A DNA stretch of 64,000 bases, taken from positions 4,722,001 to 4,786,000 of the forward strand of contig CM075353.1 of NCBI GenBank assembly GCA_037693485.1, in the 5' to 3' direction. Below, piece after piece: positions 32,361 through 44,584 of the stretch. The DNA is from Kitagawia praeruptora (lineage: Eukaryota > Streptophyta > Magnoliopsida > Apiales > Apiaceae). The notes under the pieces are model-generated. The model ran no database searches and was not told where the DNA came from. It saw nothing but the letters and a program-made list of their open reading frames with translations. Position 1 is the stretch's first letter, and every line of letters begins with the position of its first letter. Both the position numbers and the translations under genes were made by a program.

Positions 32361-34426
32361 TACCTTTGTGCTTGCAGGGAAAAGAAAGTGAAAAGAAGGT
32401 CATGTGGATTTTGGACAGTGGATGCTCAAATCATATGACTGGTGATATGGCCCTGCTATCACAGTATGAGGAGAAGGCTGGCCCAATGGTTGCTTTTGGA
32501 GATGACAGCATGGGTAACACACAGGGATATGGTAAGTTGAAAGTTGGAAATGTCATCATTGAAGATGTAGCACTGGTCAAGGGACTCAAGCATAATCTGC
32601 TAAGTGTTGGTCAGTTTACCGATAGGGGATTCAAGGTGGATTTTGACAAAGATGAATGTTAGATCACTTACAAGAAGACTGGGGACTTTGCTCTATCTGG
32701 AGTAAGGAAAGGAAGCCTGTTTGTAGCCAATATGGACTCTGCAAACAAGGACAAAATTTGTTGCTTCTACTCAAAAGCATCAAATGAAGATTGTTGGATG
32801 TGGCACAAGAAATTATCACACCTGAACTTTAAAGCCATTAATTCTCTAGTCAAAAGAGTGTTAGTGAGAGGCATGCCCACACTCGAGTTCTGTCAAGAAG
32901 AAGTGTGTGAGGCTTGTCAAAAGGGAAAACTGAAACGATCAAGCCACAAGTCAAAGACAGTGACATCAATAACCAAGCCCCTGTAACTCATTCATATGGA
33001 TTTGTTTGGGCCTGTCAATGTCATGTCACTAGGAAGAAAGAAGTATGCCTTGGTGATGGTTGATGACTTTACAAGGTATACATGGGTGGAATTTCTGGCA
33101 TCAAAAGATGAGGCTCCATAAGTAATCATTGAGCACATAAAGAAAGTTGACAAGGAAGCAAAGGCCAATAATGCAAGGACTCCACAACAAAATGGAATTT
33201 CTCAGCAATTCTCAGCTCCAAGGACTCCACAACAAAATGGAGTTGTTGAGAGAAAGAATAGAACTCTGATTGAGGCTGCTAGAACAATGTTACTTGATGC
33301 AAAGATGCCTACATGTTTTTGGGCTGAGGCTGTGAGCACTGCATGCTATATCCAGAACAGAACCCTCATCAACAAAAACACTGGAAAGACACCTTACAAT
33401 TTGATGACTGGAAAGAAGCCTACTCTAAAGTATGTTCATACTTTTGGAAGCAAATGCTTTATATTGAAGGATAATTCTGAATATGTTGGTAAGTTTGATG
33501 CAAAGGCATTTGAAAGAATTTTTCTTGGCTACTCTATGGAAAGAATTGCATACAAAGTTTATGTCATCAGTCAAAAGAAAATTATGGAAAGCACAGATGT
33601 GACATTTGATGACAACAAACTACCTTGACTAGAATAAGCCAATGATGAAGATAAAGATCCATTGAAGTTTGATAATCTAGATGATTCTGATGAAGAGACT
33701 GAAACTGAAGTTGAAACTCAAGTTCAACAGACTCAAGTGAATGATGATACAAGAGAAGAATTTGTGCTAATCAACAGTTAAGAAACAAGCATCCAAGACA
33801 CACCTGTGAGTAGTGGCAACCTCACAGGGGGAGGAAATCAGGATGATCATGATTTGGATGATGAAGCAACATCAAGAATGAGAAATGAGGCTGAGCACTC
33901 AAGGAAATGGGATAGATCACACATTGCAGAGCAAATCATTGGAGATCCCAATGCAGGAGTAATGACTAGAAGAGCAACTCAGAATGAGTGTCTCTATGGT
34001 TGTTTCCTATCTCAGGTTGAGCCTAAGAAACTTGATGATGCACTGTTGGATCCAGATTGGATCAATGCCATGCAAGAGGAGCTGAATCAATTTGAAAAGA
34101 ACAAAGTATGGGAACTTGTGCCTGCACCAAAGAATAGAACAATTGTTGGAACAAAATGGGTTCTGAAGAATAAGATGGATGAAGATGGTGTAATAGTAAG
34201 AAACAAAGCAAGGTTGGTTGCAAAAGTATACTCTCAACAAGAAGGCATTGATTATGATGAGACATTTGCCCTTGTTGCTAGATTGGAAGCCATCGAAATA
34301 TTCTTGGCATTTGCTGCTCACTCAAACTTTAAAGTTTATCAAATGGATGTCAAGAGTGCATTTCTGAATGGAGAGTTGGAAGAAGAAGTTTATGTGCAAC
34401 AACCACCTGGCTTTGAGGATCCACAC
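32339..34426 (+). pseudogene. Element C pol, first part (protease to RT), broken
   Basis: The order is copia-type: protease (WILDSGCSNHMTGD near 32404), the pre-integrase zinc region (HKKLSH...CEACQKGK, about 32800-32935), integrase remains, then RT up to QPPGFEDPH. In-frame stops lie at 32660, 32984, 33119, 33626, 33638 and 33779. The integrase core is deleted between about 33175 and 33200, where 'aaggactccacaacaaaatgg' is duplicated, so the central catalytic Asp region is missing. Element G interrupts it at 34427 within the RT. This is a dead copy. Confidence 0.85.
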
Positions 34427-35697
34427 TGATACTCCTATGGTTTTGATGATCACTTTCAGCAAGCTATTTTGCTTGTAGTTTGATATAAAACATTGTGTTA
34501 TGGTTGTACTAACTTGGTTTTGCAGGGTATATTAAGTTTTCAGAGAATATATATACGGCAAGCCATTTGGTGTTACAACAGAGACAGTTTGGCAAGCCAT
34601 TTGCACTGACAGACACAAACAGCAAGCCATATGCAAACTGCCAGGAATCCTGAAGATATTTATCAAGACAAATTCTCATGGATGTAATTCAGGAAATATA
34701 TTGTGAGGATTCTTTATTATATATTACGTACACAATATATTCTAGAGCTCAAATCTTTTCAAATATCCTTATTTAAATTATTTTATAAAACTTATAGGGG
34801 TTTCCTTATTTAAAAGATTTCTTTCTACAAAATCTCCTATACACGTTTTTATATCTATACAAATTAGAAAGGTTAAGTTTTCTACGATTCATCTCTTCCA
34901 AACCCTCTATCAAACGTTCACAAGAACGTTGGTAAAATCTCTAACCAATTGAACGTTGGAAATTGATTTCTTATAGTTCGAATAATTGGTGATTGATTTT
35001 CCGAACGTTGGTTGTGAGACTATAAATATTTTGTTCTTGTGTTCATTCGTTGCTAACACTTCAGAGAAAATATTCAAGCACACAAGATTTCAAACAACTC
35101 GGTTTTTCATTGCTATATCTTTCATTCTCTCGAGCTCTTAGTATATTGATACGTGCTATATCTTAAAGAGTTCATAGTTTGAGTTGTATTATTTATTGAT
35201 TGTATTGTTCGATTTGTAAGGATTAGTTGTTGGACAGTTTGGCTAGGGAACTAGGGTTTGGTGAACGTTGCTAGAGAAGTATACTTGGGAAGTATAGCTT
35301 AGAGAGCAAGTTCAGAAACAGGAGTTCAGCACGCCATTTGTCAACAGCTGGGTGTTAAGGGAGATATATTGTTGTATCTTGTAATTGGCTTATTTCAGTG
35401 ATCAATAATATATTCTCTTACCAAGTTGGTAAGGGACCAGGACGTAGACCATAGGGGTTAGGGGTCGAACCTGGCTAAAAGTCTCTGTGTTCTTTATTTT
35501 CTGTTATTTACTTACTGCTTGCATTTAGCTTACTGCTTCTGCACTTTACTGTACTGATTATCTGTGCAATCAGCATACCATTTGTCTCTGCATAAAACGA
35601 AATCAGTAAGCTGTTTCTGGTAATTTTTAAAATCGGTTTTAGTTGAACATAGTTAGCCATTTACACCTATTCACCCCCCTCTAGGTGTGCATTTTCA
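34427..35697 (+). repeat. Element G 5' LTR
   Basis: It starts TGATACTCCTATGG and ends GTGCATTTTCA. A TATA box TATAAATATT lies at 35021-35030. Several copies of AACGTT occur (about 34914-35010 and 35268). At least six variants of CAGCAAGCCATTTG are spread along it (34457, 34556, 34590, 34620, 35327, 35571). Confidence 0.97.
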
Positions 35698-35699
35698 TT

Positions 35700-35710
35700 T
35701 GGTATCAGAG
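35700..35710 (+). other. Element G primer-binding site (tRNA-iMet)
   Basis: TGGTATCAGAG lies two bases inside the LTR end, as in most plant copia elements. Confidence 0.93.
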
Positions 35711-35755
35711 ATTTGGTATACTAACAATTCTGTAACAGGAAAGTATTCGATCATA

Positions 35756-37831
35756 ATGGCTGAAAACTATCCCGAAGGAAAATCTGATTTTAGGCCTCCA
35801 CTTCTTCATGGCACACACAACTACCACTGGTGGAAAAGCAGCATGGAAACTCACTTATCCAGAGATCCATTAGTTCTGAGAGTTGTGCAAAAAGGTCCAT
35901 ATGTCTTTCTTGACAAGGATGGCAAGCCAAAGGATGTTGATGATCTCACTCCGGATGAATTAATCAAAGTTGGCTACAATGGAAAGGCAAGGAGTTCTCT
36001 TATGAATGGTTTGAACCAGGCTGAATATGATAAAGTATCTTCACTCAAATAAGCAAAAGAAATGTGGGATGCTTTGGAGACTTATCATGAAGGTTCGAAA
36101 TCTCTAAAGAAGGTGAAACTTAGCAAGCTAATGAATGACTTTGGAAACTTCAAGCTTAATGAAGGTGAAACTATCAAGGATAGTCAAGCACGGTTTCAAG
36201 TTACTATTAACTCACTGAAGAGGCTTGGAAAATCTATACCACAAGATGAAATCAATATGAAGGTCTTAAGTGCAGTACCATTTATCTACGAAGCCAAAGT
36301 TACTGCCTTGGAATCCTCACCACTTATTGATACTATGGATCACTTGGATGTATTTGCTGAGCTAGAGCAATTTGAAAACAAGATAAATGGAAATCAGGAG
36401 GGAAGTTCAAGTGTTAAAGCTCCAACAGAAAAGATGAAGAATATGGCTCTCCATTCTAAAAACAGCAAGCCAATTGACTCTAATGATGAATCTGATTCAG
36501 ATGAGGAACTTGCACTTATTTCAAAGAAGATCAAAAGGCTGATAGAAAAGAAGAACATGATGAAAAGGGAAAGAGGTGGCTACTACAACAACAAGAAAGG
36601 CTCAAAAGACTCTAAGGAGGAAACTTGTTTCGAATGTGGCAAGCCAGGTCATTATAAAAGGAACTGCTACAAACTGAAGTCAAAACAGCCTACTGTTTTC
36701 AAGGATAAGAAGAAATCAAAGGCTCTACTGACTTGGAGTGATGATGATTCAGATTCCAGTGATGACTCAAGTGAAGAAATGGTGAACTTAGCACTTGTTG
36801 GAATTGAAGATGAATCTGTTCTAGGAAATTCAGAAGGAGTATATGCAGAAACTGATTCTGAAGAGGATCCTAGTGAGGTAAACTCTTCTAATGAGTATAT
36901 TTCTTCAGATGATACATTGTTAGATTCACTAACCATGCAGGAACAAAATAGTGTTACAATTGAAGAACATATGGCACTAAAGTCTGAAATCAGCAAGCTG
37001 ACTGATAAGAATGCATATTTATCCAAAATGGTAAAAGATCTGTTGCCAAAAATGGAAGAATGGGATTCAACTTCATTCAGTAAAGCTACAGAGATCAAGG
37101 AACTAAATACTAAGAACAGACATTTAGAGGCTAATGTCAAGTTACTTGAAAAGAGAAACAAGACCTTGACTGAAGAAATCAAAGAGCTAAGGTCTGATGT
37201 CAAAACTAAAGCTAAAGCATTGGAATCATACAAAATGAAGGAATCTAGCCAAGCCGAATCCTCAAAAACTGCTGAAAAGAGAGTTCAACAAGCTGAACTC
37301 ATCAAACAGCAAGCTGAAGTGATCACCATCCTAGAAACAGAAGTTAAAGATCTCAAGAAGGGTATGGAAACTTTTTTTCAAGGTGAAGACACTTTAAAGA
37401 CAATGATGAAGAAGGCAAAGGTCCCCTTAGTCAGAGAAGGAGTTGGCATGAATCTCAACAAGAAAGATAAGGTGCTCAAATATGATGGAAGGAATGGCAT
37501 TCCCTACAATTATGATATGCCTTGGAAGACATGCAACAAATGTGGTGGAAAAGGACATCTGGAAAAGAATTGTGTGGTTCAAGTATATCATAAGACGAAA
37601 ACAGCATACCAGAATGGATCAGGCAAACAGAAAATAGCTTACCAGAATGGACCAGACAGGAGACAAACAGAATACCAGAATGCAAATAGCAGGAGACAAA
37701 CAGCTTACCAACAGAATGATCAGTCCCCAAAAGTGGTCCAAATGTGGATCAAGAAATCTGATTTAAATGCTTTATATATTCTTGCTACTAACCAACCTGG
37801 ACCCAAACCTATATGGGTACCAAAACATTGA
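35756..37831 (+). pseudogene. gag: Element G gag with one internal stop
   Basis: The start is MAENYPEGKSD at 35756. A single TAA at 36050-36052 interrupts a frame that continues from 36053 (AKEMWDALETYHEGSK). The UBN2-type gag region is followed by a zinc knuckle CFECGKPGHYKRNC (about 36625-36670). A long coiled coil spans about 36970-37370, and a second knuckle CNKCGGKGHLEKNC lies at about 37530-37575. After it comes a tandem 'AYQNG' repeat, then a WVPKH end at 37831. The coiled coil and large size (about 690 codons) suit Sirevirus gag. Confidence 0.9.
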
Positions 37832-37853
37832 GTTATTTTTGTTTGTTTTGTAG

Positions 37854-40800
37854 ATGTGCCTTGCTGCTAAGGTCAAGTCAAAGCAATGGATCTTGGACAG
37901 TGGATGCACAAGACATATGTGTGGAGACAAATCTCAGTTTATGAATCTCAAAATGAAAAAGGGTGGAAGAGTGACAATTGGGAATAGCAAAACTCTTCAA
38001 ATCCTTGGTATCGGTTCTATTGGTAATAGTATTATTTCAATTGATAAAGTTCAATATGTCAAAGGTCTTACTTATAATTTGCTTAGTGTCACTCAATTAT
38101 TTGATGATGGACATCATGTTGAATTGGGCATTGATAAAGCTATTATTACTATTGGTTCTAACAAAATCCCCCTAGTTGCTAGAAGGGAAGGAAATATATA
38201 TGTATTAGACTTTGTTATGCAGGAAACAGCATGCTGTTTGGCTGCAGTGGATAATGACCCATATATTTGGCATAGAAGATTGGGTCATGCACACATGGAT
38301 TTGCTCAGAAAGTTATCAAGCAAGAAACTAGTGAGAGGGCTGCCCAAGCTAAAGTATGTCAAAACAGAAGTATGTTCAGCTTGCCAGTTGGGAAAACAGC
38401 TTCGTAGTACTCACAAATCAAAGAAAATGGTATCTACTTCTAAACCCTTAGAGCTTCTGCATTTGGACTTATTTGGTCCAGAAGCTTACAAGAGTATTGG
38501 AGGTAAACAATATGGTTTTGTGATTGTAAATGATTATTCTAGATTTACATGGGTATTATTTCTTCGTACTAAAGATTGTGCCTTTGATGAGTTTAAGAAG
38601 CTAATCAAATTACTTGAGAACAAGTTGAATACAAGACTTGTAGGTATTAGGAGTGATAGAGGAGGTGAATTTCTCAACAAAGACTTCGTTGATTATTGTG
38701 AAAAAGGAGGAATTACACATGAATTTTCTGCACCAAGGACTCCACAGCAAAACGGAGTGGTAGAAAGGAAGAACAGGTCACTACAAGAAACAGCAAGGAC
38801 TCTTTTGCAAGAAAGCAAGTTGCCTAGAAGTTTTTGGGCAGAAGCAGTGAATACAGCGTGCTATTTGTTGAACAGAGTCATAATCAGGCCTATTTTGAAC
38901 AAAACTCCGTATGAATTGTTGAGGAAAAAGAAGCCAAACATTAGTTACTTCAAAATCTTTGGCTCAAAGTGTTTTGTGCTCAAGACAATTGATAATGATG
39001 GTAAATTCGATGCTAAATCTTATGAGGCTATTTTTCTTGGCTATTCTTTAACTAGTAGAGCATATAGAGTTTATAATTTAAATAAACATATAGTTGAAGA
39101 ATCTATTGATGTTACTTTTCAAGAACCTAACAATGATCTGCCAAGAGATGAGGAAGAATTTGCAGGTGAAACTGATAACATACAACCTCAAGTTACTGGA
39201 AATCAGCAAGCCAACAATTCTGCTGAAACTGGAAGTCAGCAAGCCAACAACACTACTGAGAATGGAAAACAGCAAGCTGGAAATGCAAATTAGCAAGCTG
39301 AAGTGGTCAGAATCACTTCACATGAAGAAATTGCTCAACATTCTCTACCAAAAGCTACAAGGACAGTAAAGAATCATCCTCCAGAACTTGTCATTGGAAA
39401 TATCTCAGATGGAATCACAACAAGGAGAGGAAAAGCAAACTTTTGTGCTTATGCTTCCTTTTTAGCTCAAGAAGAACCCAAAAATATCAAGGAAGCACTA
39501 GAAGATGAAAATTGGATCATGGCAATGCAAGAGGAACTCAACCAATTCGAGAGATGTGATGTTTGGGAACTTGTAAAACCACCAGAAGATGCTTCTATCA
39601 TAGGAACCAAATGGGTGTTCAAGAACAAAGTGGATGAATTTGGAACAGTTACTCGAAATAAGGCAAGGCTCGTGGCTCAAGGCTATAATCAACAAGAAGG
39701 AATTGATTTTGAAGAAACATATGCACCTGTAGCTCGTTTAGAATCAATCAGAATGCTTCTTGCTTATGCATGCTACAAGAAATTCAAGTTATATCAAATG
39801 GACGTAAAGAGTGCATTCCTAAATGGCGTGCTGGATGAGGAAGTCTATGTCAAACAGCCTCCTGGATTCGAACATGAGAAGTTTCATGACTATGTTTACA
39901 AGCTCAAGAAGGCATTATATGGTTTAAGACAGGCCCCTAGAGCGTGGTATGAGAGGCTTAGTAAGTTTTTTCTCAAAAATGGATTTACTCGAGGTAATAT
40001 CGATCCAACATTATTTACAAAGCAAAATGGTAAAGATATTCTTGTTGTACAAATATATGTGGATGATATTGTATTTGGTGCTACTAATGAATCTATGTGT
40101 GAGTGGTTTTCTAAGTGCATGTACAATGAATTTGACATGAGCATGATGGGGGAACTCAACTATTTCTTGGGTCTCCAAATCAAGCAAACCAATGATGGTA
40201 TTTATGTGCATCAATCCAAGTATACAAAGAATCTGCTCAAAAGATTTGGTTATGAAGATGTCAAAGCAAAAACAACTCCTATGACTCAAAACAGCAAGCT
40301 GTTTGTAGATGAAAATGGTAAGGATGTGGATGTCAAAAGGTATAGAGGTATGATTGGAAGTTTATTATATTTAACTGCCTCAAGACCTGATATCATGTAT
40401 AGTGTTTGTGTTTGTGCAAGGTTTCAATCCAACCCTAAAGAGTCTCACTTAAATGCAGTTAAAAGGATTTTTAAATACTTAAGTGGTATTATCAATCTTG
40501 GTTTGTTCTATCCTATCACAAATACTTTTGATCTCGTGGGGTATAGTGATGCAGATTATGCAGGGTCTCAAACTGATAGAAAGAGTACAAGTGGTGTTTG
40601 TACATTCCTTGGACAAAGCTTGGTTTCGTGGCAAAGCAAAAAGCAAGCTTCTGTGGCTCTATCAACGGCTGAAGGAGAGTATCTAGCAGCTGGTAGCTGT
40701 TGTTCTCAAATTTTATGGATGATTCAGACTCTAAGGGATTTCAATATCAAGTGTGGCAAAATTCAAATATATTGTGACAACACGAGTGCTATCAATATCT

Positions 40801-40997
40801 CTAAGAATCCTGTGAATCACTCAAGAACGAAGCATATTGACGTTCGTCACCATTTCTTAAGAGATAATGCAGCAAAAGGGAAGATTGAGTTGGTATTTGT
40901 CTCAACTGAAGTTCAACTAGCAGATATCTTCACAAAGCCATTGGCTGAAGAAAGATTTGCAGCCATTCGAATGGAACTTGGCATGTGTACTGTGTAG
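37854..40997 (+). pseudogene. pol: Element G pol (protease, integrase, RT, RNase H), one stop
   Basis: This copia-type polyprotein has the protease WILDSGCTRHM near 37885 and an integrase zinc region with HRRLGHAH...CSACQLGK (about 38270-38395). The integrase core follows: Asp in LLHLDLFGP (about 38456), Asp in IRSDRGGEF (about 38650) and Glu in NGVVERKNR (about 38755). RT has QMDVKSAFLNG (about 39796) and catalytic YVDD (about 40057), and RNase H has SDADYAG and KHIDVRHHF. The single TAG at 39291-39293 lies in a local Gln-rich repeat (aatcagcaagc versus aattagcaagc). It sits in a different frame from gag and begins 22 bases after gag's stop. Confidence 0.93.
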
Positions 40998-41333
40998 TCA
41001 GCAAGCTGACAAGCACAGAATGGGTAACGTTGGCTTACCATTTGTATCTGAACTGTTTATATGCCATTACCATGATTTAATTTTTTTAAAATTTATTTCT
41101 CTATGCTTATTCCAGACCTGGACTAATATTCTTTTTGTTAGATTTTTGATGGATTAGGGGGGAGAAATTTAGGAGAATTTATTTGCTTGTTTGGTCAAAA
41201 TATTCGTGTGGATGTGATTAATTATGCTTGTTTATCTTGAATCTGTTTTATATCAAAATGTACTAATATGCAGGGATTTAGGGGGAGTTATTATTTCTCC
41301 TAAATATTGTGTAATCATCAAAAAGGGGGAGAT
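40998..41333 (+). promoter_or_regulatory. Element G 3' untranslated region with three polypurine tracts
   Basis: The tracts are AGGGGGGAGAAA (41156-41167), AGGGGGAG (41280-41287) and AAAAAGGGGGAGA (41320-41332); the last adjoins the LTR. Tandem tracts upstream of the 3' LTR are a recognised Sirevirus trait. Confidence 0.82.
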
Positions 41334-42603
41334 TGATACTCCTATGGTTTTGATGATCACTTTCAGCAAGCTATTTTGCTTGTAGTTTGATATAAAACAT
41401 TGTGTTATGGTTGTACTAACTTGGTTTTGCAGGGTATATTAAGTTTTCAGAGAATATATATACAGCAAGCCATTTGGTGTTACAACAGAGACAGTTTGGC
41501 AAGCCATTTGCACTGACAGACACAAACAGCAAGCCATATGCAAACTGCCAGGAATCCTGAAGATATTTATCAAGACAAATTCTCATGGATGTAATTCAGG
41601 AAAATATTGTGAGGATTCTTTATTATATATTACGTACACAATATATTCTAGAGCTCAAATCTTTTCAAATATCCTTATTTAAATTATTTTATAAAACTTA
41701 TAGGGGTTTCCTTATTTAAAAGATTTCTTTCTACAAAATCTCCTATACACGTTTTTATATCTATACAAATTAGAAGGGTTAAGTTTTCTACGATTCATCT
41801 CTTCCAAACCCTCTGTCAAACGTTCACAAGAACGTTGGTAAAATCTCTAACCAATTGAACGTTGGAAATTGATTTCTTATAGTTCGAATAATTGGTGATT
41901 GATTTTCCGAACGTTGGTTGTGAGACTATAAATATTTTGTTCTTGTGTTCATTCGTTGCTAACACTTCAGAGAAAATATTCAAGCACACAAGATTTCAAA
42001 CAACTCGGTTTTTCATTGCTATATCTTTCATTCTCTCGAGCTCTTAGTATATTGATACGTGCTATATCTTAAAGAGTTCATAGTTTGAGTTGTATTATTT
42101 ATTGATTGTATTGTTCGATTTGTAAGGATTAGTTGTTGGACAGTTTGGCTAGGGAACTAGGGTTTGGTGAACGTTGCTAGAGAAGTATACTTGGGAAGTA
42201 TAGCTTAGAGAGCAAGTTCAGAAACAGGAGTTCAGCACGCCATTTGTCAACAGCTGGGTGTTAAGGGAGATATATTGTTGTATCTTGTAATTGGCTTATT
42301 TCAGTGATCAATAATATATTCTCTTACCAAGTTGGTAAGGGACCAGGACGTAGACCATAGGGGTTAGGGGTCGAACCTGGCTAAAAGTCTCTGTGTTCTT
42401 TATTTTCTGTTATTTACTTACTGCTTGCATTTAGCTTACTGCTTCTGCACTTTACTGTACTGATTATCTGTGCAATCAGCATACCATTTGTCTCTGCATA
42501 AAACGAAATCAGTAAGCTGTTTCTGGTAATTTTTAAAATCGGTTTTAGTTGAACATAGTTAGCCATTTACACCTATTCACCCCCCTCTTGGTGTGCATTT
42601 TCA
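41334..42603 (+). repeat. Element G 3' LTR
   Basis: This LTR is 1270 bp. Against the 5' LTR it lacks one base in 'ggaaatatattg' and has four substitutions. The TATA box is at 41927-41936. Confidence 0.97.
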
Positions 42604-42608
42604 CACAC

Positions 42609-43734
42609 TTCCCAGAATTTGTCTACAGACTGCTTAAGGCACTGCATGGACTTAAGCAGGCTCCAAGGGCATGGTATGATACTTTATCTCAATTTCTCCT
42701 TGAAAATCAATTCACTAGAGGCACACTGGACAAGACACTGTTTTACAAGAAGCATGGTGGTGATATTATCCTAGTTCAGATTTATGTGGATGATATCATT
42801 TTTGGCTCAACAAATGAGAAGCTGTGTGAGAAATTCTCTAAACTCATGCAGAGCAGATATGAGATGAGTATGATGGGAGAGCTGACATTCTTTCTTGGGT
42901 TGCAATCCAGTCAAAGGAAGATGGTATCTTTATCAGTCAGACCAAGTCATCAAGGATTTATTGAAGAAGTTTGATTTGGAAGATTGCTCACCTGCAAAGA
43001 CACCCATGGCCACTACCACTAAATTGGATGAAGATGCTAAAGGCAAGAAACTAGATATCTCAGTCTACAGAGGCATGGTTGGTTCTCTACTCTATCTCAC
43101 TGCAAGTAGGCCAGATATCATGTTTGCTACATGCTTGTGTGCAAGGTTTCAATCAAATCTAAAAGAATCACATTTGATTGCTATAAAAAGGATCTTTAAA
43201 TATCTAAAGGGCACTCCAAACTTGGGTCTATGGTATCCTAAGGACACAGGGTTCAATCTGGTTGGTTATTCTGATGCTGATTATGCTGGATGCAGAGTGG
43301 ATATAAAAAGCACCTCAGGTAGCTGCCAGTTTCTTGGACAAAGGTTAGTCTCTTGGTATAGCAAGAAACAACAATCTATGTCAACTTCTACAGCTGAGGC
43401 TGAATACATAGCTGCTGGAAGTTGCTGTGCTCAAGTGCTTTGGATTAGAAATCAACTTAGGGATTATGGACTTGTGTTGGAAAGAATTCCAATCATGTGT
43501 GATAACACAAGTGTAATCTCTATAGTTGCCAATCCTGTCAATCATTATAGGACAAAGCACATTGACATCAGTTATCATTTCATTAGAGAACATGCAACTA
43601 ATGGAACCATTGAGTTGCATTATGTCTCTACAGATAAACAACTAGCTGATATATTCACTAAGCCATTAGATGAAGCCACCTTCACAAGGTTGGTTAGTGA
43701 GATTGGAATGCTGAATTCTTCAGATTCTGGCTAA
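42609..43734 (+). pseudogene. Element C pol, second part (RT end and RNase H)
   Basis: It resumes the RT after element G with FVYRLLKALHGLKQAPRAWY, then the catalytic motif YVDDIIFG (about 42783). A frameshift lies near 42895-42925, after FFLGLQ. The remainder is open to 43734 and carries TASRPDIMF, SDADYAG and the RNase H end KHIDISYHF...FTKPLDEATF. It belongs to the same element as 32339-34426. Confidence 0.88.
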
Positions 43735-44584
43735 GTGAATACATCACCTAGTTTGTTGCAGCAGTAAACACTTACTTTATCTAAATTCTCAATATTTTTG
43801 GAGTAAGTGTTGGCTGAAATATGATTTATAAATACATCAAATCTGTTGCATATGTTGGAAAATCATATTTTCTTGTTAACTTGAAATTTTTATGAAATTT
43901 TGAGAGAATCACTGTTTAATTTACTAGAATATTCTTAAATGAATATGGCTGGTGAATTTTAAAAGATAGTGAAAATTAATTTTTGTGAGTGATGAGTATA
44001 TTTCGATAAGTCAGACTTTTCGAGTGATTCATTATTCGACATCTCTAACAAGTCTCATTAGAGCACTCTCGAGTTCTCTAATAGAGTCTTTTAGAGTTAT
44101 CGAATAGAGGTATTCTTGACTTCTCGAATATAGTGTTTTAGTTCTCTAATGACTGAGTTCTCGAATACTATATTTGAGTTCTCGAATCATTTGAAAAGGC
44201 TGAATTCTCACTGAATCTTAACCGATTTTGGACTTTTGTCTAAAATTTTAATTCACTCATAAAAACACATTTTACCTAATTTAGAATTTATTCTAAGTTA
44301 GATAGCTGCCAGCTGTGAGTTTTCAACCTGCTTGAGTTATCGAATAAGCCTTTCTTGACTTATCGAATAGTTGTTTTCTACTTCTCGAATGCTTGACTTA
44401 TCGATACAAAACATACATCTAATCGACAATTCAAGTACTTCATACTTATACAATTTCACATCTATTCGATTCATTTCATTCGATTTCTCAAGCATCAAAG
44501 CTTCCAAAACCCCTGAAAACCCTAACTGCTAAAAGCTAAATTTCTTCTTCAACCTTCATTTTCTTTTCTCTTCTCTCCGAATCA
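43735..44584 (+). other. Element C spacer between pol and third ORF, with inverted TTCGA motifs
   Basis: This non-coding stretch from about 44003 to 44405 carries repeated GACTTCTCGAATA, GAGTTCTCGAATAC and GACTTATCGAATAG boxes (for example near 44097, 44119, 44157, 44178, 44334, 44357, 44380, 44394). They are the reverse complement of the TTCGAGAAGTC motif in the element's LTR. A few forward copies also occur near 44003-44040 and 44466. Confidence 0.7.

Larger units (their letters stand above)
34427..42603 (+). mobile_element. Sirevirus-type Ty1/copia element 'G', complete and young
   Basis: This 8177-bp element has LTRs of 1271 and 1270 bp and a perfect target duplication CACAC (34422-34426 and 42604-42608). 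I count five differences between the LTRs: four substitutions and a one-base deletion. It has a tRNA-iMet primer site, gag, pol in copia order (integrase before RT), and three polypurine tracts near the 3' LTR; multiple tracts are described for Sireviruses. Two in-frame stops (36050 and 39291) disable it. It sits inside the RT of element C. Confidence 0.96.

Noticed and set aside
35440..35480. tRNA T-arm-like phrase 'ggggtcgaacctgg' in Sirevirus LTRs
   Set aside because: No anticodon or acceptor stem can be formed around it, and it recurs in all LTR copies.
36667..37233. 188-residue minus-strand ORF across G gag
   Set aside because: It is a shadow of the acidic and coiled-coil gag region on the other strand.
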